From Candidatus Kapaibacterium sp. (GTDB lineage Bacteria > Bacteroidota > Ignavibacteria > Kapaibacteriales > NICIL-2), in NCBI GenBank assembly GCA_026003495.1, contig BPHK01000001.1, positions 1,066,579-1,130,578 of the forward strand: a stretch of DNA of 64,000 nt, in the 5' to 3' direction. Every line of letters begins with the position of its first letter. Positions within the stretch are counted from its first letter, which is position 1. The notes below the pieces were generated by a model, which was not told where the DNA came from, did not search any database, and saw nothing but the letters and a program-made list of their open reading frames with translations. Of the stretch, positions 43,014-53,031 are shown piece after piece. The translations under genes and the position numbers were made by a program.

Positions 43014-44957
43014 CTACGTCCGATTCGACTGGCCACTGGCTGCTACGCGTGATACATGAGCTAATGCAAGAAAGTCGAGAGCAGTTTGCGCGATACCCTC
43101 CGCATCAAGTGCAAGGAGACGGTAGAGTTCTTCTTGTGTCCCGTGTTCGACGAAGTGGTCGCCTATGCCATGAATTTTGAGCCGAACGTCGCAAAGCTGC
43201 CGCTGAGCGAAGAGTTCGGCAACAGCAGAGCCAAACCCACCGGCTATTTGCCCATCTTCGATGGTCATGACATGCTGTGTTGTTTGAGCGATGCTGCAGA
43301 GCAGCTCTTCGTCGAGCGGCTTGACAAAGCGCGCATTGACCACCGCAGCGTTGACGCCATAGTGCTTGTGCAGCAGCTCAGCTGCTTGGAGCGCTCGGTA
43401 GACAACTGGGCCAACCGCGACGAGTGCAATGTGCGTGCCTTCGCGCAACAGTTCGCCTTTCCCAAGCGGGAGGATCTGCATTGGGCGCAGTGGTACCCCG
43501 ACAGCATTCCCGCGTGGATACCGAAGGGAAACTGGACCGCTCGTATAGGCGTAGATTGCCGAGTAGAGCATGTCCCGCAGCTCCTGCTCATCTTTCGGGG
43601 CCATGACCACCGAACCAGGAATGATGCGCATGTACGCAAGATCGAGTACGCCATGATGTGTCGGGCCATCGGCACCGACAACTCCGGCACGATCGAGCGC
43701 AAAAACAACGTGTAGGTGCTGCAGTGCGACATCATGGACGATCATGTCGAATGCTCGCTGCAAGAACGTCGAGTAAATCGCACAGACGGGAATGATCCCC
43801 TCTGTTGCTATGCCTGCAGCGCTGGTGACCGCATGCCCCTCGGCGATACCAACGTCGAAGACACGGTCTGGGAATTCTTTCTGCACGATGTCGAGTCCTG
43901 TGCCATCTGGCATCGCTGCCGTGATACCGACAACGCGTGGGTTTTCACGCATGATCTCACGCAACGCTTCCCCGAAGACTTTCTGGTAGGTTGGCGGTGG
44001 AGATGGCGCTGCTGGAGAAGGGAGCGCTTTGCCAGTGATTTTGTCAACTTTCCCAATCGCGTGGAGAAACTGCTTGTCTGTTTCGGCGGGCTTATAGCCC
44101 TTGCCCTTCTGTGTACGAACGTGGAGCAGAATCGGTCCGGGCAAATCCTTGATATGCCGGAGAATCCGAACAAGTTGCCCGATGTTGTGTCCGTTGATCG
44201 GACCGAAGTATTTGAACCCGAGCGACTCGAACAGCATGCCGGGCGTCAGTACTGCCTTGAAGCCATCTTCGATGCGCCCGATAAGGAAGCGAATGCGGTC
44301 GCCGATCGGTCCAGCTTGCGAGGCGATCTCCTTGAACTGCTGGCGCAATTTGAGTGCTGTCGGCGTCGTAAAGATTTCTGTGAAGTAGTTCGAGATTGCC
44401 CACACGTTGGGGGCAATGGACATGTTGTTGTCATTGAGTACGACGATGATGTTCCGTTTCTGGACGCCGCAGTTGTTCATCGCTTCGTAGGCAAGTCCGC
44501 CGGTCATTGCGCCATCGCCGATGACCGCAATGACTTTGAAGTCTTCTCCCTTGAGGTCGCGAGCAATTGCAATCCCGAGTGCAGCACTGATGCTTGTGGA
44601 TGCATGGCCAGCACCGAAGACATCGTAGGGGCTTTCGCTCCGCTTGAGAAAGCCAGACAGTCCTCCAAACTGCCGAATCGTCGGCAGTGCATCGCGACGG
44701 CCAGTGAGGATCTTGTGCGGGTAGCCTTGGTGACCGGTGTCGAAGACGATGCGATCGCGCGGGGTATCGAAGACGTAGTGGAGCGCAACAGTCAGCTCGA
44801 CGACACCCAAGCCAGCACCGAAGTGCCCGCCGACCTGCGTGATAACATCAATGAGGTACTCACGCACTTCAGCAGCGACATCCCGGAGCGATGATTCTGG
44901 CAATCGCCGTAGGTCTGCAGGGGAGTCTATGTCGAACAAATATTTGTACGCGGCCAT
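43014..44957 (-). CDS. dxs: 1-deoxy-D-xylulose-5-phosphate synthase
   Basis: Thiamin-diphosphate enzyme of the MEP isoprenoid pathway, joining pyruvate and glyceraldehyde 3-phosphate. The 647-residue product has VFDTGHQGYPHKILTGR, the ThDP motif GDGAMTGGLAYEAMNN...NDNNMSI, the catalytic Glu in GIAEGHAVT and the transketolase C domain. It agrees with ispG at 58.7 kb. It lies 69 bases after the OmpA gene and just upstream of tRNA-Lys. Confidence 0.97.
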   Translation of the reverse strand: MAAYKYLFDIDSPADLRRLPESSLRDVAAEVREYLIDVITQVGGHFGAGLGVVELTVALHYVFDTPRDRIVFDTGHQGYPHKILTGRRDALPTIRQFGGLSGFLKRSESPYDVFGAGHASTSISAALGIAIARDLKGEDFKVIAVIGDGAMTGGLAYEAMNNCGVQKRNIIVVLNDNNMSIAPNVWAISNYFTEIFTTPTALKLRQQFKEIASQAGPIGDRIRFLIGRIEDGFKAVLTPGMLFESLGFKYFGPINGHNIGQLVRILRHIKDLPGPILLHVRTQKGKGYKPAETDKQFLHAIGKVDKITGKALPSPAAPSPPPTYQKVFGEALREIMRENPRVVGITAAMPDGTGLDIVQKEFPDRVFDVGIAEGHAVTSAAGIATEGIIPVCAIYSTFLQRAFDMIVHDVALQHLHVVFALDRAGVVGADGPTHHGVLDLAYMRIIPGSVVMAPKDEQELRDMLYSAIYAYTSGPVSLRYPRGNAVGVPLRPMQILPLGKGELLREGTHIALVAVGPVVYRALQAAELLHKHYGVNAAVVNARFVKPLDEELLCSIAQTTQHVMTIEDGQIAGGFGSAVAELFAQRQLCDVRLKIHGIGDHFVEHGTQEELYRLLALDAEGIAQTALDFLALAHVSRVAASGQSNRT

Positions 44958-44996
44958 CGAGCGTTTGCCTGAAGTCTGGAATGTTCTGTTTGGCTA

Positions 44997-45020
44997 AACA
45001 CCCAAGAAGCCCAGGGTGTT
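44997..45020 (-). terminator. Hairpin between the OmpA gene and dxs
   Basis: AACACCC/GGGTGTT inverted repeat with a 10-base loop, seven bases beyond the OmpA-family stop. There is no following T-run on the minus strand, so it may attenuate or stabilise rather than terminate. Confidence 0.4.
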
Positions 45021-45026
45021 CCGCAG

Positions 45027-46889
45027 TTAGGGCGTTGTGCTTTCAATAACGATCTGGACCGTTCGGCTCAGTTGTCGTCCAGTTGTGCGGTTATTGTCGT
45101 AGAGTTCGATTGTCTCGCCGTAGCCAGCAGTTTCGTAGCGCACATCTGAGCGCTTCGACTTGAGATAGTTCATCACCGCTTGTGCCCGACGACGGGAGAG
45201 TTCGAGGTTGTACCGCGCTTCTCCGATGCGATCGGTATAGCCGTAGATTCTGACAGTTGAACCCGGCGTAATTGCTGGCAGAATTTTCAAGTCGAGGATG
45301 CGTTGATTTTCGGGGGTGATCACGTCGCTGTCGAAGTCGAACAAGATCAAGCTAAACTTCTGGACTGTTTTGTTTCCGGTCCGCTGTTGGATCGGGCGAG
45401 TGCTGCTCAAGTAGTCCACGCTAATTGAGCCGCTACTTTCGGCAGCTTTGCCAAGAACGGATTCAGCGCGGAAGACATAATCTATCGGCACTTGCTGTGG
45501 TGAGAGCTCGCTAGGATCGATGCGCCAAGTAATGGGACGTGGAGAGCCTTCACTGCTGAAGGTGCGAAGTGTACGGCCCGCTTGGGTAATCGTAAGCTCC
45601 CACTCCTTGATCGGGTCAGAAGACGAAACCTCAGGGAGAAAGATGAGAACATCCGGCGTTGAGAGACGCTCGATTCCAACGCGGGATTGGAATGGCTCCA
45701 ATACTTCGGGTGTCGAAGCACGGAATTCGACGCGTCGGTTTTCTGCCATACCATCTGGATCATTCGGTGCTGAGGGTTTTTCCGGAAGGTCGCGGGAGGT
45801 GACAACTAATCGGCTGGAATCAATGCCACAAGCGATGAGTGCAGCCCGAATCGCATTGGCACGATCGAGCGAGAGCCTCCGATTACGTGCTTCGCTGCGG
45901 CCATCGTTTGTGCCAATGATCTCCAGGCGTGCTGTTGGGTACTGCTTCATCCGACGGCAGAGCAGGGAAACGAAGTACTCATTGATTGTAAGTGCATTCT
46001 TGAGCGTGTCGAAGGCTTCGATCTCACCGGTCTCGCGTACCGCGGCTTCGCGGTAGCGTGCGTCTGGTTTGTCAGAGTTGGCCGGGAAGAACACGTATGG
46101 TACAAGAGGGAAATATTCCGTGTAGCGAACGTCTTCGAGCTTGACTGTGCGAACGTCGGTAGTGTCCCCGTTTGGAGTAATGGTGATGACGCGTCCGATG
46201 CGGGCACGCACGTATGGCTGATTCAGCGGAGGGGCTGTATCTGACGAGCGTTCCCCGAAATTGAAAAACACGTTCGCGCCGAGCCGCACCTGCGGGATAC
46301 TCCAGGAGTCAAACGCGCTGTTGGAGGAAACCTTCGTAAAGGGAAATCGGAGGCTCAGTTCTGGTTGGAGTGTCCACTGCTGGCTGAGCGGAATGTCGTA
46401 TGCGGCACCAACTGCCAGCGCAATGCGAGTAGATGCATCGGGTATATCGCGCTCGCTGACAGTCGTCGTTCCTGCCGAGTCGATCGAGTATTTGGGCGAT
46501 AGTGGAAGCCCAATTTCGAGACCACCCCAGAGCCAGAGCGATGGAGAGAGAACAAGATCGTTGATGCCTATCGTTGGCAGAAGCTCCAGCAGTGGAAGAC
46601 CGGCGCGGAGTTGTGTCGTTGCCCCGTCAAGTGTTGCGTTGCCGAGCGACATGTAGGCAGCACGCATGCCCAGTGCGAGGCGGGACGATAGTGGAACATG
46701 CCCAATTGCGCCGAGTGCTCCCGTCAGGCTGGTTGTGCTTGTGGTGTAGCCAGGAAAATTTGGCGTGTGGAAGTTTGCATTGGCTCCTGCGTGTACGCCA
46801 ATGCGAATCGGAGCGTCCTGCGTTCCTACGTTTTGCTGTGCCGAAAGTGTGACTACAGTAACAGCTATCACTGCGATGGTGCGAATCAT
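45027..46889 (-). CDS. OmpA-family outer membrane protein with two OmpA-like regions
   Basis: A 620-residue exported protein. Signal peptide MIRTIAVIAVTVVTLSAQ; an N-terminal beta-barrel of about 190 residues (GVHAGANANFHTPNF...LGANVFFNFGE); a first OmpA-like region (about 290-400, TINEYFVSLLCRRM, IIGTNDGRSEARNRRLSLDRA); a linker domain; and a C-terminal OmpA domain (about 505-615, FDFDSDVITPENQ, IYGYTDRIGEARYNLELSRRRAQAV). It would bind peptidoglycan and span the outer membrane. The ATG at 46889 opens the signal peptide; longer frames run into pdxJ. It lies 28 bases after pdxJ. Confidence 0.85.
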   Translation of the reverse strand: MIRTIAVIAVTVVTLSAQQNVGTQDAPIRIGVHAGANANFHTPNFPGYTTSTTSLTGALGAIGHVPLSSRLALGMRAAYMSLGNATLDGATTQLRAGLPLLELLPTIGINDLVLSPSLWLWGGLEIGLPLSPKYSIDSAGTTTVSERDIPDASTRIALAVGAAYDIPLSQQWTLQPELSLRFPFTKVSSNSAFDSWSIPQVRLGANVFFNFGERSSDTAPPLNQPYVRARIGRVITITPNGDTTDVRTVKLEDVRYTEYFPLVPYVFFPANSDKPDARYREAAVRETGEIEAFDTLKNALTINEYFVSLLCRRMKQYPTARLEIIGTNDGRSEARNRRLSLDRANAIRAALIACGIDSSRLVVTSRDLPEKPSAPNDPDGMAENRRVEFRASTPEVLEPFQSRVGIERLSTPDVLIFLPEVSSSDPIKEWELTITQAGRTLRTFSSEGSPRPITWRIDPSELSPQQVPIDYVFRAESVLGKAAESSGSISVDYLSSTRPIQQRTGNKTVQKFSLILFDFDSDVITPENQRILDLKILPAITPGSTVRIYGYTDRIGEARYNLELSRRRAQAVMNYLKSKRSDVRYETAGYGETIELYDNNRTTGRQLSRTVQIVIESTTP

Positions 46890-46917
46890 AGAGAGCAAAC
46901 TGCAATGGTGAACGACA

Positions 46918-47649
46918 CTACGAAGACGAAAAGCCAAGACGAACAAGACCGACCATTTCGCGCACAGCACGATCGAGTCCAACAAGCACAGCGCGTGAAA
47001 TGATCGAGTGTCCGATACTAACTTCGATGATTTCTGGGATGCGGACAATCGGTACAACGTTGACGTAATTGAGCCCATGGCCAGCGGTAATACGGAGACC
47101 ACAACTGTGGGCATAGCGAGCTGCCTCGGCAAGCCGCTCTAACTCGCGGCGAACGTCTTCCGGTGTATGAGCATTTGCGTAGATGCCCGTGTGGAGTTCG
47201 ACGATATCTGCACCTGCTTCGACGGCCGCATCAATTTGCTCGTGCTCTGGTTCGATGAAGAAGCTCACCTCAATGTCGTTTTCATGCATCCGCGCGGCGA
47301 GATCTGCGAAAAATTCGACGCGTGCAGCGACGTCAAGTCCGCCTTCGGTTGTGAGTTCCTCGCGGCGTTCTGGGACGATCGTAACCAAGTCGGGCAGGAC
47401 CTCGAGTGCAACGGCGATAATGTCTGGTGCCGCGGCCATTTCGAGGTCAAGCTTGGTTTTGACTACTTCGCGGAGCAGGCGCACGTCACGGTCATTGATA
47501 TGACGGCGATCTTCCCGCAAGTGGCAGACAATGCCAACAGCGCCGGCAAGCTCTGCAATGACAGCGCCCGCAATCGGATCTGGTTCGATCCCACCGCGTG
47601 CCTCTCGGAGTGTGGCGATGTGATCAACGTTGACGGCAAGTTCGGCCAT
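46918..47649 (-). CDS. pdxJ: Pyridoxine 5'-phosphate synthase
   Basis: Last step of DXP-dependent vitamin B6 synthesis, combining 3-amino-1-hydroxyacetone phosphate with 1-deoxyxylulose 5-phosphate. The 243-residue TIM barrel starts AELAVNVDHIATLREARGG and has HLREDRRHI, ELHTGIYA and GHGLNYVNV. The ATG at 47649 fits the family's N terminus; upstream in-frame codons are in the divergent intergenic region. DXP, its substrate, is made by Dxs two genes downstream, a sensible operon pairing. Confidence 0.95.
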   Translation of the reverse strand: MAELAVNVDHIATLREARGGIEPDPIAGAVIAELAGAVGIVCHLREDRRHINDRDVRLLREVVKTKLDLEMAAAPDIIAVALEVLPDLVTIVPERREELTTEGGLDVAARVEFFADLAARMHENDIEVSFFIEPEHEQIDAAVEAGADIVELHTGIYANAHTPEDVRRELERLAEAARYAHSCGLRITAGHGLNYVNVVPIVRIPEIIEVSIGHSIISRAVLVGLDRAVREMVGLVRLGFSSS

Positions 47650-47678
47650 CAATCGTAGTGGCTTACGTTGGACAATGC

Positions 47679-47687
47679 GCAAATATC
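47679..47687 (-). promoter_or_regulatory. Candidate promoter box for pdxJ
   Basis: Minus-strand GATATTTGC, one mismatch from TAnnTTTGC, 29 bases before the pdxJ start in the divergent pdxJ-sufB gap. Confidence 0.4.
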
Positions 47688-47722
47688 GGAGCCAATGGAA
47701 ACTTTTACACGAAGCAGCGTCG

Positions 47723-47752
47723 TTTGCGCGTCTTGAAGGCAGACTTCTTTTG
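47723..47752 (+). promoter_or_regulatory. Candidate promoter of the suf cluster
   Basis: TTTGCG (47723-47728), 16 bases, then TTCTTTTG (47745-47752), one mismatch from TAnnTTTG, 23 bases before the sufB ATG. No obvious palindromic operator for the cluster's Rrf2 regulator was found. Confidence 0.35.
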
Positions 47753-47775
47753 TCCGATTTTCTCACCCCGTTTCA

Positions 47776-49227
47776 ATGAGCGAGCATGTTGATATTCTCG
47801 ACCAACTCACTGCATCCGACTACGAGTACAAGTACGGCTTTGAGTCGCAAATCGAGGAAGAGGTCGTTCCACCAGGACTCAACGAAGAGACAATTCGCTT
47901 GATTTCGGAAAAAAAGGGAGAGCCAGAGTGGATGCTCCAGTGGCGATTGCAGGCATTCCGCTACTGGCAAACAATGAAGGAGCCGCACTGGGCCAACGTT
48001 CGCTACACCCCGATTGACTACCAAGCGATCAGTTACTACGCTGCGCCAAAGCGCAAAACCCAGCCACGCTCGCTTGACGAAGTAGATCCTGAGCTGCGGC
48101 GCACATTCGAAAAGCTCGGCATTCCGCTCCATGAGCAAGAAGTGCTCGCTGGCGTTGCCGTTGATGCGGTGCTCGACAGCGTTTCGGTGGCAACAACCTT
48201 CCGTGAAAAGCTCCAGTCGCTCGGGATCATCTTCTGCTCGATGAGCGAAGCAATCCGCGAGTATCCCGATTTGGTGCGGAAGTACCTAGGCTCAGTCGTT
48301 CCACCAAATGACAACTTCTTTGCAGCACTCAACTCTGCTGTGTTTTCGGATGGCTCGTTCTGCTATGTGCCACCAGGGGTACGCTGCCCGATCGAGCTTT
48401 CGACGTACTTCCGTATCAATGCACGCAACACAGGGCAGTTCGAACGGACGCTCATCATCGCCGATGAAGGCGCATACGTCAGCTACCTGGAAGGATGCAC
48501 TGCACCGATGCGGGACGAAAACCAGCTCCATGCTGCCGTTGTTGAGCTCGTTGCGCTCGCAGGGGCTGAGATCAAGTACTCCACCGTCCAAAACTGGTAT
48601 CCTGGCGATAGGGAAGGTCGCGGTGGGATTTACAACTTCGTCACCAAGCGCGGCATCTGCTTAGGAGAAAGTTCCAAGATTTCCTGGACACAGGTCGAAA
48701 CCGGTTCAGCGATCACGTGGAAGTATCCGAGCGTCATTCTCAAAGGCGATAACTCGGTTGGCGAGTTCTACTCCGTTGCGGTGACAAATCACCGCCAACA
48801 AGCCGACACGGGAACGAAGATGACGCACATCGGACGGAACACGCGCAGCCGCATCGTTTCGAAGGGAATCAGTGCTGGCTACAGCCAGAATTCCTATCGC
48901 GGCTTGGTACGTGTCAATCCGAGTGCTGATGGTGCTCGGAACTTCTCCCAGTGCGACTCACTCCTCATCGGCGACAAATGCGGTGCGCACACGTTCCCGT
49001 ACATCGAGGTGCACAATCCCACAGCGATAGTCGAACACGAAGCAACAACCTCGAAAATTGGCGAGGACATTTTGTTCTACTGCAACCAGCGTGGCATTGA
49101 CACCGAGACTGCGGTCGCGCTCATCATCAATGGGTACGCGCGCGAAGTGCTCAGCAAGTTGCCGATGGAATTCGCAGTCGAGGCACAGAAGCTGTTGGCA
49201 ATTTCACTCGAAGGTAGTGTCGGATAA
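47776..49227 (+). CDS. sufB: Fe-S cluster assembly scaffold SufB
   Basis: Scaffold subunit of SufBC2D, where Fe-S clusters are built. The 483-residue protein has [10 protein letters not shown] at the N terminus, the beta-helix core ([19 protein letters not shown]), and the conserved [16 protein letters not shown] and HEATTSKI regions. It is the first gene of an eleven-gene + strand run, divergent from pdxJ. Confidence 0.97.
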   Translation: MSEHVDILDQLTASDYEYKYGFESQIEEEVVPPGLNEETIRLISEKKGEPEWMLQWRLQAFRYWQTMKEPHWANVRYTPIDYQAISYYAAPKRKTQPRSLDEVDPELRRTFEKLGIPLHEQEVLAGVAVDAVLDSVSVATTFREKLQSLGIIFCSMSEAIREYPDLVRKYLGSVVPPNDNFFAALNSAVFSDGSFCYVPPGVRCPIELSTYFRINARNTGQFERTLIIADEGAYVSYLEGCTAPMRDENQLHAAVVELVALAGAEIKYSTVQNWYPGDREGRGGIYNFVTKRGICLGESSKISWTQVETGSAITWKYPSVILKGDNSVGEFYSVAVTNHRQQADTGTKMTHIGRNTRSRIVSKGISAGYSQNSYRGLVRVNPSADGARNFSQCDSLLIGDKCGAHTFPYIEVHNPTAIVEHEATTSKIGEDILFYCNQRGIDTETAVALIINGYAREVLSKLPMEFAVEAQKLLAISLEGSVG

Positions 49228-49255
49228 GTTTCACAGTCAATCACGACGATAGGCT

Positions 49256-50026
49256 ATGGCAGAACCAATTCTCCGCATCCGCAACCTCCACGCACGCGTC
49301 GGAGAGACGGAAATTCTCCGCGGCGTCAATCTCGATGTTTACCCTGGACAACTCCATGCCATCATGGGCCCGAATGGCTCGGGCAAAAGCACACTGGCTG
49401 CGGTGCTGGCTGGACGCGAGGACTACGAGGTAACCGAGGGCGAAGTCCTTTTCGACGGGAAAAATCTGCTCGAAATGGACCCAGAAGAACGTGCACGGGA
49501 AGGTCTGTTCCTTGCGTTTCAATACCCAGTCGAAATCCCAGGCGTCTCTACAGCGACGTTCCTCAAAACAGCGCTCAACGAGCTCCGCAAGCATCGTGGC
49601 CAGGAGCCGCTCGATGCGATGGAGTTCATGAACCTGATGCGCGAGCGAGCAGCGCTGGTGAAGATTGATCCTACGTTTTTTTCCCGCTCGGTCAACGAGG
49701 GCTTTTCCGGTGGCGAGAAAAAACGCAACGAAATCTTCCAACTTGCCATGCTCGAACCGCGCTTGGCCATCCTCGATGAAACCGATTCTGGGCTCGATAT
49801 TGACGCGCTCAAAATCGTCGCTGATGGTGTCAATGCGCTCCGCTCCCCAGCGCGAGCATTCCTGGTCATTACACACTACCAGCGCTTGCTCAACTACATT
49901 GTGCCAGATGTCGTACACGTTCTCTACCGTGGTCGCATCATCAAGACCGGACCGAAAGAGCTTGCACTCGAACTCGAAGCAAAAGGATACGAGTGGGTCA
50001 CAGAAACCGATGAGGTTGCTCTATGA
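49256..50026 (+). CDS. sufC: Fe-S cluster assembly ATPase SufC
   Basis: ABC-type ATPase of the SufBC2D complex, 256 residues. Walker A GPNGSGKST, Q-loop LAFQYPVEIPGV, signature FSGGEKKRNEI and Walker B LAILDETDSGLDIDAL are intact. No membrane partner is present, as expected. It lies 28 bases after sufB and overlaps sufD by four bases. Confidence 0.97.
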   Translation: MAEPILRIRNLHARVGETEILRGVNLDVYPGQLHAIMGPNGSGKSTLAAVLAGREDYEVTEGEVLFDGKNLLEMDPEERAREGLFLAFQYPVEIPGVSTATFLKTALNELRKHRGQEPLDAMEFMNLMRERAALVKIDPTFFSRSVNEGFSGGEKKRNEIFQLAMLEPRLAILDETDSGLDIDALKIVADGVNALRSPARAFLVITHYQRLLNYIVPDVVHVLYRGRIIKTGPKELALELEAKGYEWVTETDEVAL

Positions 50027-51330
50027 CCACACCGCGTGTTGAACGCTCACCGATACTTGAGCAGATTGCTGCTGATTTTGCACAGAGGGTTGAGTCCTCC
50101 AATGGGCACTCCACCCCAGAGCTACACGCTCTTCGTCGCCAAGCATTCGATGAATTCCAGCGGCTCGGCATCCCAACAGTGCGGCATGAGGAGTGGAAGT
50201 ACACAAATCTTTTTCCGCTTCTGGCAAAAGGATTCCATCTTCCTCCGCACCGCAGGGAGCTGCCATCGCTCGACGCGGTGCTTGCTCCGCTTCGCCGGTG
50301 GGGACGCGTTGTATCACTGCTCGACGGTCTGCTCCTTCCGCACCAAGATGAGCCGGATCTGCTCCGGCCGCTTTCGGAAGCTCTGCGGGATCAACGCTGG
50401 TTCGAGCGGCTCGGACGATTAGCTCCGTTCGAAGGGAATGCAATCGTTGCCTGGAACACAGCCCTGTTCGCAGATGGCGTAGCGCTGCGCGTCACAAATG
50501 AGCAGACCGAGCCGCTCGTGGCAGTTTCTGTGCTCGACGGACGAGGTGGGAACATCGCCGTGCACGAGCGGCATCTTCTCGAAGTAGCCCCTGGGGCATC
50601 GCTCACGCTGGTGCTTGTCCAACGCGTGCTGGGCGAGGGTGAAGCCCTCCTCAATCAAGTGCTCGAAGGTTGGATTGGTGAGAATGCTTCGCTCACGCTT
50701 GTGCTCGTTCAGGATGCCCCACAAACAGCACATGCGATCACTACGCATGAGCTGGAGCTTGCACGCTCGGCGCGATTGGAGCTCATCACCGTCAGTATCG
50801 GAGGAGGCTTTCTTCGAAACATGCCTGCGGCACGTCTTGTCGGCGAAGGCGCTGATGCACAGCTTTACGGCCTTACGCTCGCTGATGGCTCGATGCTTGT
50901 TGATCACCACACGACAGTCGAGCATCGCGTTGCCCACTGCACGAGCAACGAGCTTTACAAAGCAATCCTCGACGGTCGTTCCACAGGAGTTTTCAACGGC
51001 AAGATTCTCGTACAACCGAATGCGCAGAAGACCTCTGCCTATCAGGCGAACCGTAACATCGTGCTCAGCAGCCGAGCAACGATCAACACAAAGCCGCAGT
51101 TGGAGATTTTTGCCAACGACGTTCGGTGTACGCACGGATGTACCGTCGGACGGCTCGATCGGGAAGCGCTATTCTACCTCCGCTCGCGTGGTCTGAGCAA
51201 GAAAGAAGCGGAAGCATTGCTCCTGGCAGCGTTTGCAGAGGAAATCACAGCGAAAGTGCCGATCGAATCGCTTCGGACCGATCTGAATGCACACATTGAA
51301 CATCTCCTCCACACCGATGAGCTTGCATAG
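50023..51330 (+). CDS. sufD: Fe-S cluster assembly protein SufD
   Basis: SufB paralogue and scaffold partner, 435 residues. The N terminus has the helical segment with VRHEEWKYTN, typical of SufD; the beta-helix core includes RSTGVFNGKILV, AYQANRNIVLS and DVRCTHGCTVGRLD; the C-terminal helices end EEITAKVPIE. It overlaps sufC at its start and sufS at its end. Confidence 0.95.
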   Translation: MTTPRVERSPILEQIAADFAQRVESSNGHSTPELHALRRQAFDEFQRLGIPTVRHEEWKYTNLFPLLAKGFHLPPHRRELPSLDAVLAPLRRWGRVVSLLDGLLLPHQDEPDLLRPLSEALRDQRWFERLGRLAPFEGNAIVAWNTALFADGVALRVTNEQTEPLVAVSVLDGRGGNIAVHERHLLEVAPGASLTLVLVQRVLGEGEALLNQVLEGWIGENASLTLVLVQDAPQTAHAITTHELELARSARLELITVSIGGGFLRNMPAARLVGEGADAQLYGLTLADGSMLVDHHTTVEHRVAHCTSNELYKAILDGRSTGVFNGKILVQPNAQKTSAYQANRNIVLSSRATINTKPQLEIFANDVRCTHGCTVGRLDREALFYLRSRGLSKKEAEALLLAAFAEEITAKVPIESLRTDLNAHIEHLLHTDELA

Positions 51331-52564
51331 TACGCAGACCCTCGCCTATGACGTTGAGCGCATCCGCCAAGACTTTCCAATTCTTGGGGTGCGACCCCAC
51401 GGCAAACCACTGGCATACCTGGACAACGCAGCGACAACACAGAAACCTCGCTGCGTACTCGATGCGATGACGCACTACTACACACATCTGCACAGCAACG
51501 TCCACCGCGGTGTCCATTACTTGAGCGAGCAGGCAACAGCTGCATATGAGCACGCACGGGACATCGTAGCCTCATTCATCGGTGCGCGGCGACGCGAAGA
51601 GATCATTTTCACCCGCGGAACGACCGAGAGCATAAACCTTGTCGCTGCATCGTGGGGGGGTGCGTTTTTGCGGCCGGGAGATGAGATTCTCCTAACGGTC
51701 TTCGAGCATCACTCGAACATTGTCCCGTGGCAGCTTGTTGCGCAGCGTACAGGTGCCCAGCTCCGGGTAGTCCCGATCGAACAAGATGGCTCGTTTTCCG
51801 TCGATCGCGCACTCGAAGCAATTACGGAACGAACGCGGATCGTCGCACTTGCGCATGTGTCGAATGTTCTGGGAATTGTTGTTCCGGTTGCTCCAATTAT
51901 CGAGCATGCCCACCGTGTTGGAGCTGTCGTTCTACTCGACGGTGCACAAGCAGTTGCGCACTTGGACGTGGACGTTGCCGAACTTGACTGCGACTTCTAT
52001 GCCTTCTCTTCGCATAAAGTGTACGGCCCAACGGGCATTGGCGTGCTCTACGGCAAGGCTGAGTTCCTTGAGCGTATGCCGCCATACCACGGTGGCGGGG
52101 ATATGATTCGGCGTGTGACGTTCGAGCGTACCACCTACAACGATCTGCCGTACAAGTTCGAAGCCGGCACGCCACCAATTGCTGAGGCAGTCGGACTTGG
52201 GCGTGCCCTCGAGTACGTTGATTCGATTGGACGTGCTGCGATTGCAGCATGGGAAGAGCATCTCGTTGCCTCCTGTATCGAGCAACTCGTGCAAATCGAT
52301 GGTGTACGACTCCTCGGTCCGGAACGTGGACGTGCTGCTGTTGTCGCGTTCAGCGTCGAGGGCGTGCATCCGCATGACATAGCGACGTTTCTCGACCGCG
52401 AGGGCATTGCGATTCGAGCAGGGCACCATTGCGCGCAGCCACTGATGGACTTTTTCGGCATTCCCGCATCGTCGCGAATTTCCGTTGCGATGTATTCGAC
52501 GGAAGAGGAAATCGAGCGCGCAGCCACTGCGCTCCGAAAGTGCATCACCGTCTTTCGGCTTTGA
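51317..52564 (+). CDS. sufS: Cysteine desulfurase SufS (group II)
   Basis: PLP enzyme that takes sulfur from cysteine for cluster building; 415 residues. It has YLDNAATTQKP, FTRGTTESINLVA, the PLP lysine in FSSHKVYGPTG, and the group II active-site RAGHHCAQPLM. Start 51317 overlaps sufD by 14 bases; an ATG at 51287 would add ten residues. It pairs with SufU immediately downstream. Confidence 0.95.
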   Translation: MSLHSTQTLAYDVERIRQDFPILGVRPHGKPLAYLDNAATTQKPRCVLDAMTHYYTHLHSNVHRGVHYLSEQATAAYEHARDIVASFIGARRREEIIFTRGTTESINLVAASWGGAFLRPGDEILLTVFEHHSNIVPWQLVAQRTGAQLRVVPIEQDGSFSVDRALEAITERTRIVALAHVSNVLGIVVPVAPIIEHAHRVGAVVLLDGAQAVAHLDVDVAELDCDFYAFSSHKVYGPTGIGVLYGKAEFLERMPPYHGGGDMIRRVTFERTTYNDLPYKFEAGTPPIAEAVGLGRALEYVDSIGRAAIAAWEEHLVASCIEQLVQIDGVRLLGPERGRAAVVAFSVEGVHPHDIATFLDREGIAIRAGHHCAQPLMDFFGIPASSRISVAMYSTEEEIERAATALRKCITVFRL

Positions 52565-52566
52565 CG

Positions 52567-53028
52567 ATGGAACTTTCCGATGAACTGCGCCAACTCTACC
52601 AGGAGGTGATCCTCGATCACCACCGCGCCCCGCGGAACTATGGCAACTTAGAACCGCACACGCACCAGGCAGAAGGATACAACCCCCTCTGTGGGGATCA
52701 AATCGAACTTTTTCTCCGCGTCAACGACGCAGGGATCATCGAGGATGTACGCTTTACTGGGCAGGGATGCGCTATAAGCCGAGCGTCGGCATCGCTTATG
52801 ACTGAAGCACTCAAAGGGAAATCTCTTGCGGAAGCACATGCACTCTTTGAGCGTTTCCACCGTGCAGTGACAACTGAGCCCACTGCACCAGTTGATGCGG
52901 ATTCGCTCGGTAAACTTGTCGTCTTGCTCGGTGTACGTGAATTCCCCACGCGCATCAAGTGTGCCACGCTCCCGTGGCATACCCTTGAGCAAGCACTCGC
53001 TGGCGGCGGTACCACAACGACAGAATGA
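52567..53028 (+). CDS. sufU: SufU-type sulfur transfer protein
   Basis: Zinc-bound IscU-like protein that accepts persulfide sulfur from SufS; 153 residues. The zinc ligands Cys42, Asp44 (LCGDQI), Cys68 (GQGCAIS) and Cys132 (RIKCATLPW) are all present, and the segment between Cys68 and Cys132 includes the insertion typical of SufU rather than IscU. It begins two bases after the sufS stop. Confidence 0.93.
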   Translation: MELSDELRQLYQEVILDHHRAPRNYGNLEPHTHQAEGYNPLCGDQIELFLRVNDAGIIEDVRFTGQGCAISRASASLMTEALKGKSLAEAHALFERFHRAVTTEPTAPVDADSLGKLVVLLGVREFPTRIKCATLPWHTLEQALAGGGTTTTE

Positions 53029-53031
53029 ACG

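Noticed and set aside
43716-44894. 392-codon open frame antisense to dxs
   Set aside because: A shadow frame caused by codon bias; dxs on the other strand is full length with intact ThDP motifs.
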